DNA from: Methylobacterium sp. Leaf123
GTDB taxonomy: Bacteria; Pseudomonadota; Alphaproteobacteria; Rhizobiales; Beijerinckiaceae
Direction of reading: 5' to 3'
NCBI RefSeq assembly: GCF_001423405.1
Contig: NZ_LMNS01000004.1
Span: forward strand, 164,306-228,305
DNA length: 64,000 bases
The position numbers were made by a program, and so were the translations under genes. Of the stretch, positions 29,896 through 38,508 are shown piece after piece; within the stretch, counting starts at the first letter, position 1; each line of letters starts with the position of its first letter. A model generated the notes under the pieces. That model was not told the origin of the DNA, ran no database searches, and worked only from the letters and a program-made list of their open reading frames with translations.

Positions 29896-30211
29896 CGCCC
29901 TTCTCCTGTTCGGCGAGGGCGGCGCGGGCTCCGACCCTGCGGAGGTACGCCGGCGACAGGCTGGTCCAGTCGAAGTCGTCCTTGAACTCACCGCAGACGT
30001 GCTCGCGCGGCGTCATGGCGTGCCCGGCACCGAGGGCGAGCGATGCGCCCGTGATGCCGAGCGGTGCGGGCCTATCCGCGCCGGGGATCATTGCGGTGCG
30101 CCAACACTCACCGGCTCGGGAGTTCAGCGAGTGCCACCAATCGCAGCCGGCGCAGCAAGGGCCGTGCTGGTGATAGAAGGTGTCCAGCAGTTCTTGGCGC
30201 TCTTCACCCAC
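29888..30211 (-). CDS. Phage-element hypothetical protein, Cys-containing
   Basis: 107 residues, GTG start with a strong GAGGAGG site, which is better than the longer frame up to 30295. Contains GPCCAGCDWWHSLNSRAGECW, a possible zinc-binding cluster with CxxC and further Cys and His. Not recognised. Overlaps both neighbours by 8 bases. Confidence 0.55.
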   Translation of the reverse strand: MGEERQELLDTFYHQHGPCCAGCDWWHSLNSRAGECWRTAMIPGADRPAPLGITGASLALGAGHAMTPREHVCGEFKDDFDWTSLSPAYLRRVGARAALAEQEKGDA

Positions 30212-30623
30212 GGTCTGCCTCCTCGATCTTGAGCGCACCACTGGCGGGGGTATGGGGGTCGGAAGGGACGACGCTGAAGTCGGGCGGTCCTTCAATCCCG
30301 AGGGCGAAGGCGACCGTTTTCAGCGCCTCGACATCGGAGCAGCGCCGCACCTGATCCGCGATCTGGTCGGCAAGCCGGCGCCATTCTTGAAGCTCGCGCT
30401 CGCGCCAGCCGGCGATGATGCGATTGCTGTCGCGGGGCAGCTCTCGATGAATGCGAACCCAGCCGCCCTCGCCTTCGGTCGGGCCAACGTGTGCATAGAG
30501 GCGCCCGACCTTCCGAACCGGCCAGAGAACCCACGGGGTTGCTCGCCACCGGTCCACGTTGACCCAGAGCAGATCCCCGACCTGTGCTTCGGCGACCGTG
30601 CGGGCGATGATCTGCTCAGCCAT
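30204..30623 (-). CDS. Phage-element hypothetical protein
   Basis: 139 residues. The first half is beta-rich with many Trp (GDLLWVNVDRWRATPWVLW) and reads like a small SH3-like or PUA-like barrel; the second half is helical. No function recognised. Its ATG at 30623 lies a few bases after the G8 tract of the upstream gene, whose present frame runs over it by 304 bases; a one-base change in that tract would remove most of the overlap. Confidence 0.6.
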   Translation of the reverse strand: MAEQIIARTVAEAQVGDLLWVNVDRWRATPWVLWPVRKVGRLYAHVGPTEGEGGWVRIHRELPRDSNRIIAGWRERELQEWRRLADQIADQVRRCSDVEALKTVAFALGIEGPPDFSVVPSDPHTPASGALKIEEADRG

Positions 30624-31165
30624 CTAAGCCCCCCCCTTGCCGTGGCCGCGCGGGCGGCTCGAAGGTGGGCTCTCGTGATGCGGACGGGCCGCGACCACGA
30701 CCCCGTTGCCGTCCAGACGACTTGATCATCTGACGTGAGGCGAGAGAGTGTGTCGCCGTCAGCCACCGCAGCAGCATCCGCGAACGGCTTCAGCGCCCCC
30801 TTCAGCGCCTCCACCTCGGCCTGTAGCTGGGCGGCGCGGGCCTCGGCGGCGAGGATGCGCTGATAGACGGCCTCGCCGTGCTTTGCGGTGTCGGCCTCGT
30901 CTGGGCTGTGGCCGCAGATGGACGAGCAGCAAACCGGGCAGACGATATCGTCGCCGTCAGGACCGTAGTTTCCGCCGCAATGCTCGGACGATCCAACCCA
31001 GCCGCAGTGCTCGCACTCGGTCAGATAGTACCGGCCGCGAACGGGCGTCGGCGGAGGCGCCGGAAGCCGGAAGTTCTCGGCCTCCTCGTGCATGGCCTGG
31101 ATCTCGGCGTCGGTCGGCATGTCGTGGTCGCCATCAACCAGCGCATCGGGGTTGACGATGGCCAT
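30320..31165 (-). CDS. Phage-element zinc-ribbon protein, probably frameshifted at a G8 tract
   Basis: 281 residues as the sequence stands. Residues 1-~176 look like a real phage protein: an acidic start, a zinc ribbon (ECEHCGWVGSSEHC ... IVCPVCCSSICGH), a coiled coil (~95-120) and a C-terminal segment ITRAHLRAARAA. Eight G (30629-30636, minus strand) follow immediately, after which the frame runs ~100 residues over the next gene with no recognisable content. With seven G the frame ends at TGA 30616-30618, with six or nine at TAG 30624-30626. The overlap is therefore probably an artefact or a slippage product. Confidence 0.55.
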   Translation of the reverse strand: MAIVNPDALVDGDHDMPTDAEIQAMHEEAENFRLPAPPPTPVRGRYYLTECEHCGWVGSSEHCGGNYGPDGDDIVCPVCCSSICGHSPDEADTAKHGEAVYQRILAAEARAAQLQAEVEALKGALKPFADAAAVADGDTLSRLTSDDQVVWTATGSWSRPVRITRAHLRAARAATARGGLRWLSRSSPARSPKHRSGICSGSTWTGGEQPRGFSGRFGRSGASMHTLARPKARAAGFAFIESCPATAIASSPAGASASFKNGAGLPTRSRIRCGAAPMSRR

Positions 31166-31168
31166 CGC

Positions 31169-32653
31169 TCAACCCTCCGCCTGTCCAGAGGGGGCCGGGT
31201 CGGACGGCGGGGTGGGGAGGCAATCTGCCGGCACCCACCAGCGAGGGTTCCACCATTCGGTGCGATCAGCGACCTCGTAGAAGCCAGCCTGATAGGCGTC
31301 GGGCGAGTCGCGCCCCTCCTCCTCGTGGATCTCTTCCGCAGACCACCACCGAAGCTTGCGGACACCGCTATCGTAGAGCCACGCCCAGATCTCGGTCCCG
31401 TCCTTCGGCGCCGTGCTGATGTCCCTCCACCCCGCATCCGAGGGGGCTTCCGGGCGGGCCGCGAGGCAAAGCGGGCGAACTGCTTGGTGCACGGCATTCA
31501 TCAGCCCTTGCGCAAAGTCGATCAGCAGAACCTTCTCGAACTCGTTGGGCGTGTGGCAGCCGACATCCGGACGGAACTCGTAGCTCTCAGCCTCCTCCAC
31601 AATATCGACAGCGTTCAGCGCGGAGACGATGGCGCGGTCGATCTCCGCCGCCCCCGTGCGGGTGCTGTCGGGGGCGGGCTTGTTCGCCCGGTAGCGTTCG
31701 AGCTTGCGATCAACCATCGCATTCAGGGTGCTCAGACGGTCACGGGCCGCGCCGCGCGTCATCGGGTTGCTGCCGTAGGCGCCGTCTGCAATCTCCGCCG
31801 CCCCCGTGCGGGTGCTGTTGGGGGCGCGGGACAGGCCGCACGTCATGTTATCGATCTGCGTCAGGATGCCGATAAGGTCGCCGGTCAGCGGCTTCCAATC
31901 GGGCGCATTCTCGCGCCAGTGCTTCTGCCACAGCGCAACGGCGAGGCTTTCAGCGTAGCGCTCGGCCTCCCCCGCATCGCCCGCCTGCCCGGCCGGCTGG
32001 GCGGCTATGAGGGCGCGGCCGAAGTTGATCGCCGCGGCTACGAACTTGCCGTCGGCCTCATATCGAGGATCGACGCCGGGTCCGTATTTCTCGTGGACCT
32101 CGGCAATCTGCACGCCACCGAGCCGCAGGTAGCCCGGCAGATCAGTGTCGCCCGTGTCGCCCAGGTGAAACGGGACAATCTCGTAAGTGGCCTCTCCCTG
32201 CGTCGCCGCCTCGCTCAGCGCCCGCACGCTATCCGGCACGCCCGGCGTGGCGGCCGGGGCGGGGGTGGCGCGGGTGTCGAACACATCCTTGCAGTTGACG
32301 CACCGGATGAGCGGGCCCGGTGCGTATCCGCCGCCGGGCTGCTTCTGGTCTACGCGGGCATAGGAATGGCAGTCACACTCAGGACAGCGCCAAAGCCCCG
32401 CCGTCCTCTCGGCGCTGTCCGCACGGGGTGCGGCGAGAGCGGCACGGATCACCTTGTCGGCGATGGCCTGCACCTCGCCGTGCCGGTCGCCGTGCCCTTC
32501 GGCGTCGAAATACCCGGACTGGGGTCCGTTCTGTGCCCACGGCAGGTTCATCACCTGTGTAGCGATATCGCTTGCCGGGTCGTACACGGGCGCGCCAAAC
32601 GGGTTCGTCTTCGTCCCGGCGCCTTCCGCGCCCTGTGTCTGGGAGTGCGTCAT
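31169..32653 (-). CDS. Mosaic phage lateral-region protein with C-terminal DUF551-like domain
   Basis: 494 residues. A zinc-ribbon-like piece (WRCPECDCHSY ... IRCVNCKDVF) lies at ~90-125, and AAINFGRALIAAQ at ~210. A twice-repeated linker (STRTGAAEI) occurs at about 281 and 331. The C-terminal ~90 residues have the DUF551 pattern of phage lateral-region genes (GWRDISTAPKDGTEIWAW ... WWNPRWWVPADCLP). Such genes are assembled by recombination from short modules. Function unknown. Confidence 0.6.
   Translation of the reverse strand: MTHSQTQGAEGAGTKTNPFGAPVYDPASDIATQVMNLPWAQNGPQSGYFDAEGHGDRHGEVQAIADKVIRAALAAPRADSAERTAGLWRCPECDCHSYARVDQKQPGGGYAPGPLIRCVNCKDVFDTRATPAPAATPGVPDSVRALSEAATQGEATYEIVPFHLGDTGDTDLPGYLRLGGVQIAEVHEKYGPGVDPRYEADGKFVAAAINFGRALIAAQPAGQAGDAGEAERYAESLAVALWQKHWRENAPDWKPLTGDLIGILTQIDNMTCGLSRAPNSTRTGAAEIADGAYGSNPMTRGAARDRLSTLNAMVDRKLERYRANKPAPDSTRTGAAEIDRAIVSALNAVDIVEEAESYEFRPDVGCHTPNEFEKVLLIDFAQGLMNAVHQAVRPLCLAARPEAPSDAGWRDISTAPKDGTEIWAWLYDSGVRKLRWWSAEEIHEEEGRDSPDAYQAGFYEVADRTEWWNPRWWVPADCLPTPPSDPAPSGQAEG
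31641..31826. repeat. 36-bp direct repeat, copies 150 bp apart
   Basis: Copies at 31641-31676 and 31791-31826 differ at one base. They start ATCTCCGCCGCCCCCGTGCG. Spacing is exactly 50 codons, so both encode the same linker peptide (STRTGAAEI) in the mosaic gene. They could act as recombination points for module shuffling. Confidence 0.85.
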
Positions 32654-32669
32654 GGCTGGTGCTCCGGGC

Positions 32670-33785
32670 TCACTCGGCCGCGATCAGGGTGGGGGACGAC
32701 GAGAAGTCTTCGGCGCGCAGATGCTTGCCGTCAGGCGTCACGAGACTGAGAATGTGCGGGACGCGGAGAACTTCGGCCTCTGCCTCTTGGCGCGTGTAGC
32801 GCCCAGCAAAGGTCATGTCGGCGGTGTAGCCGCAGTATTGCGCGCCGTAATAGCAGTCGTTCTTGCGCGACCAGATGCGATAGACCGGTGCTGATCCGAA
32901 CGCGATCTTCTTCAGGAGAGCCGCGCGCTCGAAGTCCTCGCTCCTGACGGCGCGGCCGATCTCTCGCTCGATCCGCTCGCGGCGCTTCCCGTCATTCCGC
33001 TTCCGCCGGAGGTCGGGCGGCGGCGCAGTGAACATCTCGAACGCCGAGGCGAAGGTGACGCCAAACCGACCAACCTGAATGGCCCATCGGTCGTTGAGCG
33101 AGTAGAACGCCCGCCCGCGCAGCACACGGCCCTTCCTGTCGATGAACCACGCGACCGCGCCGTGCTCCAAGAGCCCGCCGTCTGCCGCCTTCCGGCACCG
33201 GTCGCCGTTCGTGTAGCGAGCCCGACCCAATTCCGGGTTGAAGTGCCAGGACTCGCGCGCCTGTCGCTCAATCCACTCCACGGCCGGCAGTTCGCCTGAA
33301 CTGGCTCCGCAACGCTGGTCGCGAGGCGCCTTGACCTTCAGTTCGGCCCGCCCGCCCAGCCAAGCCAAGATACGGCGGGTCTCCAAGTCCATCCGCAGCC
33401 GGTCGAGGTACGGCGCCCGATCCCGTTTATCGAAGTCGTAGCGCCGGCCGTTCCGGTTCTCCTGCGTGGCCTGTTCCGACCAGAACTCCACCTCAATGGA
33501 TCGGCCATGACACTCTGCCTTCGCGCGCAGATCGCCACGCTCGGCGACACGGTAGTCCTTGCTGATGCTGCGGTGCCGCTTCAGCACCTCCGGATCGGCC
33601 GAGACGCGCCACCCGCGCCGCCGCATCCAAGCCGTTAGCGGCTCGAAAATCTCGGCCCGGAAGGTCGGGTCGTTCGGATCGTCCTGCCAGATGCCGATGG
33701 AGGTGCCGTGCAGGTTGATGTCGAGCTTGCGCATAGCGATGCCCATGGGTGCGGCGGCGGTGGGGAAATCGAGGATCGCGCTCAC
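32670..33785 (-). CDS. Phage-element hypothetical protein
   Basis: 371 residues, not recognised. The N-terminal two thirds are alpha/beta with EVEFWSEQATQENRNGRRYDFDKRDRAPY, and the C-terminal part has VRSEDFERAALLKKIAF, resembling a UVR-type helical pair, then YTRQEAEAEVLRVPHIL. No membrane segments. It overlaps the upstream small gene by 4 bases (ATGA). Confidence 0.6.
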   Translation of the reverse strand: MSAILDFPTAAAPMGIAMRKLDINLHGTSIGIWQDDPNDPTFRAEIFEPLTAWMRRRGWRVSADPEVLKRHRSISKDYRVAERGDLRAKAECHGRSIEVEFWSEQATQENRNGRRYDFDKRDRAPYLDRLRMDLETRRILAWLGGRAELKVKAPRDQRCGASSGELPAVEWIERQARESWHFNPELGRARYTNGDRCRKAADGGLLEHGAVAWFIDRKGRVLRGRAFYSLNDRWAIQVGRFGVTFASAFEMFTAPPPDLRRKRNDGKRRERIEREIGRAVRSEDFERAALLKKIAFGSAPVYRIWSRKNDCYYGAQYCGYTADMTFAGRYTRQEAEAEVLRVPHILSLVTPDGKHLRAEDFSSSPTLIAAE

Positions 33786-34030
33786 AGGCCACCCCCATCC
33801 CGCTTACCGTGCGGGATCGGATTGGAGGACGGGGAGAGGGACGCGCGACGGGCGTTCTTCCGGCGGCGCTTTTCCTCCGCTGCAGAACGGCGCGCCTCCG
33901 CATTCTCGGGGCTCTGTGGAACAGGCTCCGGGGCGTGGCTTATGGAGTGGCCTGCGAAGGCAAGCGCCTCCAAGGCGGCTGCCGCGAGCAGTCCGTGCCC
34001 GCCAAGTAAGATGCGACGTCCCACCATCAC
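33782..34030 (-). CDS. Small hypothetical protein, Ala-rich start and basic middle
   Basis: 82 residues. A weakly hydrophobic N-terminus (GGHGLLAAAALEALAFAG) is followed by a basic stretch (RRSAAEEKRRRKNARRAS). The start is GTG 34030 or the adjacent ATG 34027; both overlap the upstream stop. No function recognised. Confidence 0.45.
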   Translation of the reverse strand: MMVGRRILLGGHGLLAAAALEALAFAGHSISHAPEPVPQSPENAEARRSAAEEKRRRKNARRASLSPSSNPIPHGKRDGGGL

Positions 34031-34764
34031 GCCGCCTCCCCTGTCGCAAGAGGGGTTGCCGGGGGTGCGTCGAGGCGGGGCCTGTTCAGCCTGATGGTCT
34101 TCGGCTCATCCCAGAAACCGTCTGCGATCTCCAAGCGGTCGCGCCAGCCGGGCCGCGAGATGCGCGCCACTCGGCAGTGCGGCAGGAACCGAGCGACAGC
34201 GCGCAGAAACAGGTCGTCGCTGATGCCGAGCCCGCCGAGGCCGATCTCCTCCCGGTAGCTCGGAGCCCCAGCGATGATCGCGGGTGTCCGCACCGTATGG
34301 CAGACATCGTTGTAGCCGGCAGGCTGCCCGATGCTCCACGGGCCCCGGATGCGGACGAGGCGGCCTGCGTGGGGTCCATCCGCCATCAGGCAATCGACCG
34401 GCCAACCGCCGCAGCCCTCGCTCGGAGGCGTCGCCAGGATCGTGAACCGTTCGGCCTGACCGTTGACGTACCGGACCTGCTCCGTCTCGGCGAACTCGCC
34501 TTGGAAGCCCCACTGATGCACCCGGCCATCGGCATGGCGGGCGACGAGTGCCTGACCCTCTCGGACGAAGGACTGGCCGGGCCAATCGCGAAGCGGGCGG
34601 TCAACCTTCAGCCACAGATCCGGAGAGTTGGCATAGCCGTCCATCCAGCGAACCGTGGCGCCGAGCAGCCATTCCGGCAGCGGTTGCGGACCTACGGGAA
34701 GACCGACCCATTCGAAGGAGGGCCCCGCCCTCTCCCGAAGCTCGGGGGTGATGGCGGGGGTCAT
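34027..34764 (-). CDS. Phage-element hypothetical protein
   Basis: 245 residues, beta-rich with many Trp, Gly and Pro (FEWVGLPVGPQPLPEWLLG; GPWSIGQPAGYNDVCHTV). Not recognised. Coupled to its neighbours by 4-base overlaps at both ends. Confidence 0.55.
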   Translation of the reverse strand: MTPAITPELRERAGPSFEWVGLPVGPQPLPEWLLGATVRWMDGYANSPDLWLKVDRPLRDWPGQSFVREGQALVARHADGRVHQWGFQGEFAETEQVRYVNGQAERFTILATPPSEGCGGWPVDCLMADGPHAGRLVRIRGPWSIGQPAGYNDVCHTVRTPAIIAGAPSYREEIGLGGLGISDDLFLRAVARFLPHCRVARISRPGWRDRLEIADGFWDEPKTIRLNRPRLDAPPATPLATGEAA

Positions 34765-35114
34765 GCGGCAAGCCTCATCTCAGCGATCAAACGGCGGCAG
34801 TGGCGGAGAGCGGCGTCCTCGCCAAAGTCCCGAGCCGTGTCGCGGAAGTCGCTTTCCAGATCAGCGCGCTTCACCCATCCCGGCACTTGGACGGCGTTGA
34901 TGGCCGCCATGATCTTGCGGGCGTGCTTCGCGCGTGCGGCGCGGTGGGCTATCAGCCTCTCGCGAAAGGCCGGCGAACTCTCGCTGTGCCGAGCGGCCAC
35001 GCGGGCAACCCTGCCCTCGCTCAGGCCCAACTCGACCGCCACTTCCATGTAGCTCCCGCCCCGCTCAAGCAGGGCGACGACTGCGGCTTCGTCAACGATC
35101 TTGCGGTCGGCCAT
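34761..35114 (-). CDS. Small HTH-containing phage protein
   Basis: 117 residues. The segment AAVVALLERGGSYMEVAVEL followed by GLSEGRVARVAARH has the spacing of a homeodomain-like HTH. The rest is helical and basic. It may be a regulator of the lateral operon. Start overlaps the upstream stop by one base (TAATG). Confidence 0.55.
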   Translation of the reverse strand: MADRKIVDEAAVVALLERGGSYMEVAVELGLSEGRVARVAARHSESSPAFRERLIAHRAARAKHARKIMAAINAVQVPGWVKRADLESDFRDTARDFGEDAALRHCRRLIAEMRLAA

Positions 35115-35515
35115 TATGCAGCGCTCCCGAAGGAGCCGAAGCCAGCCTCGTATTCAGACCAGTTCGAGGACAGGATCGCATGCCGAAGCGCGGCGCCCAT
35201 GTTGCCGGGCTCAAGGCGGTCGGTCTCATCCACCAGCCGATGGCACTCATCCGGATCGGCGAGCTCGAGCAGCGCCTTGTTCAGACTGTCGAGCCGCGCC
35301 CAGATCGCCTTGTCCGCGTCCTGGCAGATCTCGCGGATGCCGGTGTCGGTCGGCGCGAGGATGTGGCCGGCGGCATGCCGGATGTAGAGGCCGGTGAGGT
35401 GCTGAATGGCGTCAGTGACGGAGGATGCCAGACCGCTGATGTGTGCGTACTTGGCGTGCTCGGCGTCAGACAGCGGCGTCGGCCGGGCCCAGACGTGCGG
35501 GGAGGGCGCGTTCAC
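35114..35515 (-). CDS. Phage-element hypothetical protein
   Basis: 133 residues, mostly helical (GLASSVTDAIQHLTGLYIRH; REICQDADKAIWARLDSLNK). Not recognised. GTG start overlapping the stop of the small membrane protein (GTGA). Confidence 0.55.
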   Translation of the reverse strand: MNAPSPHVWARPTPLSDAEHAKYAHISGLASSVTDAIQHLTGLYIRHAAGHILAPTDTGIREICQDADKAIWARLDSLNKALLELADPDECHRLVDETDRLEPGNMGAALRHAILSSNWSEYEAGFGSFGSAA

Positions 35516-35667
35516 GGCTCTTCTCCGTCGAAGGGATAGTCAATCGGAAGGGTGAAGCCGCCGCGGTGCTGGTCGGCAAGCTTGATGGCGGCCGTCCGCT
35601 CGAAGATGACGGCGACGATGCTGGCCGCGGCTAGGATGGCGACGCAGGCGAGGGCGAAAATGGCCAT
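35512..35667 (-). CDS. Single-pass small membrane protein, 51 residues
   Basis: Read directly from the minus strand: ATG 35665-35667 to TGA 35512-35514. An N-terminal membrane helix (MAIFALACVAILAAASIVAV) is followed by a short cytoplasmic tail ending IDYPFDGEEP. Its stop overlaps the next GTG start (GTGA), the same coupling as the rest of the operon. Possibly a superinfection or lysis-related phage peptide; function inferred only from size and topology. Confidence 0.6.
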   Translation of the reverse strand: MAIFALACVAILAAASIVAVIFERTAAIKLADQHRGGFTLPIDYPFDGEEP

Positions 35668-35668
35668 C

Positions 35669-37022
35669 TCACGCCTCCGCCATCTGCTGCTGCCAGCGCT
35701 GGCCGGCCTCGTGATGAAGGCGGTGCGCGTCCCGCAGGCTCAGCATTTCGGCGAGCTTTGCGAGGATGACGCGCGTGCCGGGCGTGGCCGGAAGGTTGTC
35801 GAGTAGCGTCCGCGCATCGTCTTCCGAGATGACGAACTTTGCCGTGCCGTCTGACCAGTGCGCGCCCATGGTGAGGCGCGAGTTGATCCGGCGAACGTAC
35901 TCGACCGTGGCGTCGCTCAGCAGGCCGTATCGGCGCGCCAATTCCTCAGCGCCCTTGGAGGGCTCAGCAAAGGACCGGGCGAGCACCTGCCCGCCCTCGG
36001 TCGCGTCGAGGCCGAGCGTCGCGGCGAAATCCCTCCCTACGGCTGCGATCGGCGCGAGGCTGTCACGGCCAATCTTTCCGGTCTTCACCAATTCGAGGGT
36101 GAGGGCACGCGCGGCGGTGATCGAGATGTCGCTTGCCGCTACGGTGGCGTTGGCGATTCCCTCGATGTCTCCCACGGTCGCGCCCGCGTCCCGGCCGATG
36201 CCAGCGAGAGCTCGGCGAATGTCCGCCTGCGTTCCCTGCCACGACAGCCCAGCGGCGACGCCAGCCACGCCGATCCCGACAAGTCCACCCACGAGCAACC
36301 GCGCGGGCGTCACGAGGCCCACGAGGAAATTGCCGATTTCCTTCAGAGCGCCACCGACGCCACCCTGAGCGCCCGAGAGGATCTGATAGACCTGCCCGCC
36401 CTGGGTCGCGACGACCTGAAAGGCCGATGAGCCCGACAGCAGCATCGTGGTCGCGTCGTTCACCTGAAAGCCGAGATTCTGCCAAGCCTGCCCGTGCAGG
36501 GCGGTCGCCTTCGTGCTGTTCTCGTTGGCGGCTGTCGTCGCTCGAATGGCGGCAACCTGTCCTGCGAAAGACTCCTTGGTCCGAGCCAATGCGGCGGAGC
36601 GCTCGACCTCGGAAATCGCGCCGATCTTTGCGGCCTGGGCGATTTCGGTGAGCTGTGCTCGATAAGCCTGCCCGGCGGCGAACAGCGGATTGAACTTGGC
36701 CCGCACCCGATCGAGCTCGGCCCCGTACGCGGCGACGTCCTCGCCGCGGTTCGGCACGACCAACTGCTGGTTCACCTGCTTCTGCGCGGCGGCCTATGGA
36801 CCCGACGAGCTGATCCCATTTCCGACCAATATTCGTTACCGAGCCAGCGCCGCGGGTCAGTGTGGCGGCGGTCCTGTCGATCGCCCCTTGAAGCTTGTCT
36901 TCAGTTTCGAGCGACTTGTCGGCTGCAGCCTGCGCCGACTTCATGGCGCGCACGTATCGCGCGGTGCCTTCATCGGCGCCGCGGGCGTCGACGATCAGCT
37001 GGGTAAGGACTTGGTTCGCCAT
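35669..37022 (-). pseudogene. Broken phage tail tape-measure gene fused to an unrelated C-terminus
   Basis: The gene starts at ATG 37022 (MANQVLTQLIVDARGADEGT) and runs with tape-measure character to WDQLVGSI. A one-base loss near 36793-36800 shifts the frame; the sequence continues in another frame as AAAQKQVNQQLVV and reads tape-measure-like (hydrophobic GALKEIGNFLVGLV, TPARLLVGGLVGIGVAG) to about VEYVRR. There it meets an unrelated tail (MGAHWSDGTAKFVISEDD ... QRWQQQMAEA, 66 residues from Met 35869), probably the end of a lateral gene. At roughly 450 codons it is far shorter than normal. Non-functional for tail assembly. Confidence 0.8.
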
Positions 37023-37043
37023 CGGAGGCCCCGAAATGGAATG

Positions 37044-37071
37044 CCTCGACGCCTGTCAGGCGGCGTCGAGG
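37044..37071. other. Perfect 10-bp hairpin upstream of the tape-measure remnant
   Basis: CCTCGACGCC pairs with GGCGTCGAGG around an 8-base loop, 22 bases from the tape-measure start. There is no T run on either side, so it is not a clear terminator. It may be an mRNA element between tail genes. Confidence 0.5.
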
Positions 37072-37181
37072 ATTTCGCCGGCCGCGCCCCCGGAGTTGGG
37101 GCCGCCGGCTGTCAGCTGTTTTTCTCGGCCACCTGCTGACCGGGCCGCCGCGCGGAGATGCCGAAACCGCGCGCGGGGAAA

Positions 37182-37478
37182 TCAGGCTGCGATCCAGGCC
37201 AGCCGGTCGCCAGCGTCGCAGAAAATCTGGCGAGTGACGTCCGCGGCAACGAAGATGCGACCTTCACCGTCCGGACTAGCGTCGGGGTTCGGGCCGACAG
37301 CGACGAAAGCATCGACGGAGGCGCGGACCTCGAACGCGATCATCGGCACGGACGGCGCCTTCAGCGTCGTGACGCCGGGGTTGGCCATCGTGTGGGACCA
37401 CGCAGGCCGCTTCATCAGCGCCACGCTCTGATAGTTCGCGATCGGCGCACAGGTGACGTGGAGACCGTTCAGGGCCAT
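37182..37478 (-). CDS. Small phage structural-region protein
   Basis: 98 residues, beta-rich (SVALMKRPAWSHTMANPGVT; FVAVGPNPDASPDGEGRIFV). Not recognised; position between an S49 protease and a tape-measure gene suggests a head-decoration or tail protein. An SD-like site precedes ATG 37478. Confidence 0.5.
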   Translation of the reverse strand: MALNGLHVTCAPIANYQSVALMKRPAWSHTMANPGVTTLKAPSVPMIAFEVRASVDAFVAVGPNPDASPDGEGRIFVAADVTRQIFCDAGDRLAWIAA

Positions 37479-37500
37479 TTCGATTTCTCCGTTTAAGGGA

Positions 37501-38508
37501 TCAGCGATTCTGCATCTGAAGTCGCAGCCGCTGCCCCTTGAGGCGCTCGGCTGGATCGGTGCTTGTCACCATCCGGAAAATCTGCCGCTCGAGCCTGAGC
37601 TGATCCTGAGGCGAGCCTGCGAAGGCCGACGAAGCGGATGGCCCTCGTACGGCCGGCGTCGCGGTGCTGAGGCGGGCGAGTGTCTGCCGAAGCGTCGCAA
37701 TGCTGTCGGCCATACCCAGCCGCACGGCATCGCGGGCGCCGACGGTACGGCCCTGTCCGAAGTCGGCCCTCACCTTCGCCACTGACACGCCGCGACCGCG
37801 AGCCACAGCGCTCAGGAAATCGCCCATATAGCGGTCGACCTCCACCTGGAGGTGCCGGCGGGCCTCATCGGTCAGGGGCTCATACGGGTTGCCCTCGACC
37901 TTAAACGGTGAGTCCGTCGAGGACACGAACGTGATCTTGAGGCCATCCGCCGCGGCCGCAACCGACACGTCCCGATGCATCATGTAGACACCAATCGAGC
38001 CGACCTCGCCGCTGGGCGTCATCACGACTTCGCTCGCCGCGGCGCCGATCCAGTACGCCGCGGACGCCGCGAGAGCGTTCACCTGGGCAACGATTGGTTT
38101 CTTCCGCCGGCCGGCGAAGATTTCGTCCGCCAGTTCCGGGACGCCGTTCACGCTCCCCCCCGGGCTGTCGACGTCGAGGACGATCGAACCGACAGCCGGA
38201 TCCGCGAGAGCAGCGCGTAGCGCCGCACTAATCTGCTGGGTACTCGTTCCTCCCCCCGAGCTCATGTCATTGATCAGCGGCGCACGGTGGCTGATCAGCC
38301 CGATGATTGGAATCACCGCGATGCTCGTTGGCGCCGTAGCCGTGGCGCCGGTTCGACCGGGCCCTACCCGAGCCTGGATTTCGGTCGGTGTGAACCGCAC
38401 CCCTTGAGCCCGGAGTTCGAGGAACGCGGCGATCTCATCGATTTTCGACGGGAGGATTGCGAGCGGCTGACGGCAGGCCGCGGCGAAAACGCGATCGATG
38501 CTCATCAC
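37501..38508 (-). CDS. S49-family serine peptidase, phage head-maturation type
   Basis: 335 residues. The SppA/ClpP-like core is clear: SIVLDVDSPGGSVNGVPELA, then VNALAASAAYWIGAAASEVV with the putative nucleophile Ser, and GEVGSIGVYMMHRDVS. Phage S49 proteins act as procapsid proteases, often with scaffold function. In phages a portal gene lies upstream and a major capsid gene downstream; neither is present here. Start GTG 38508 or adjacent ATG 38505, overlapping the upstream stop. Confidence 0.85.
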   Translation of the reverse strand: MMSIDRVFAAACRQPLAILPSKIDEIAAFLELRAQGVRFTPTEIQARVGPGRTGATATAPTSIAVIPIIGLISHRAPLINDMSSGGGTSTQQISAALRAALADPAVGSIVLDVDSPGGSVNGVPELADEIFAGRRKKPIVAQVNALAASAAYWIGAAASEVVMTPSGEVGSIGVYMMHRDVSVAAAADGLKITFVSSTDSPFKVEGNPYEPLTDEARRHLQVEVDRYMGDFLSAVARGRGVSVAKVRADFGQGRTVGARDAVRLGMADSIATLRQTLARLSTATPAVRGPSASSAFAGSPQDQLRLERQIFRMVTSTDPAERLKGQRLRLQMQNR

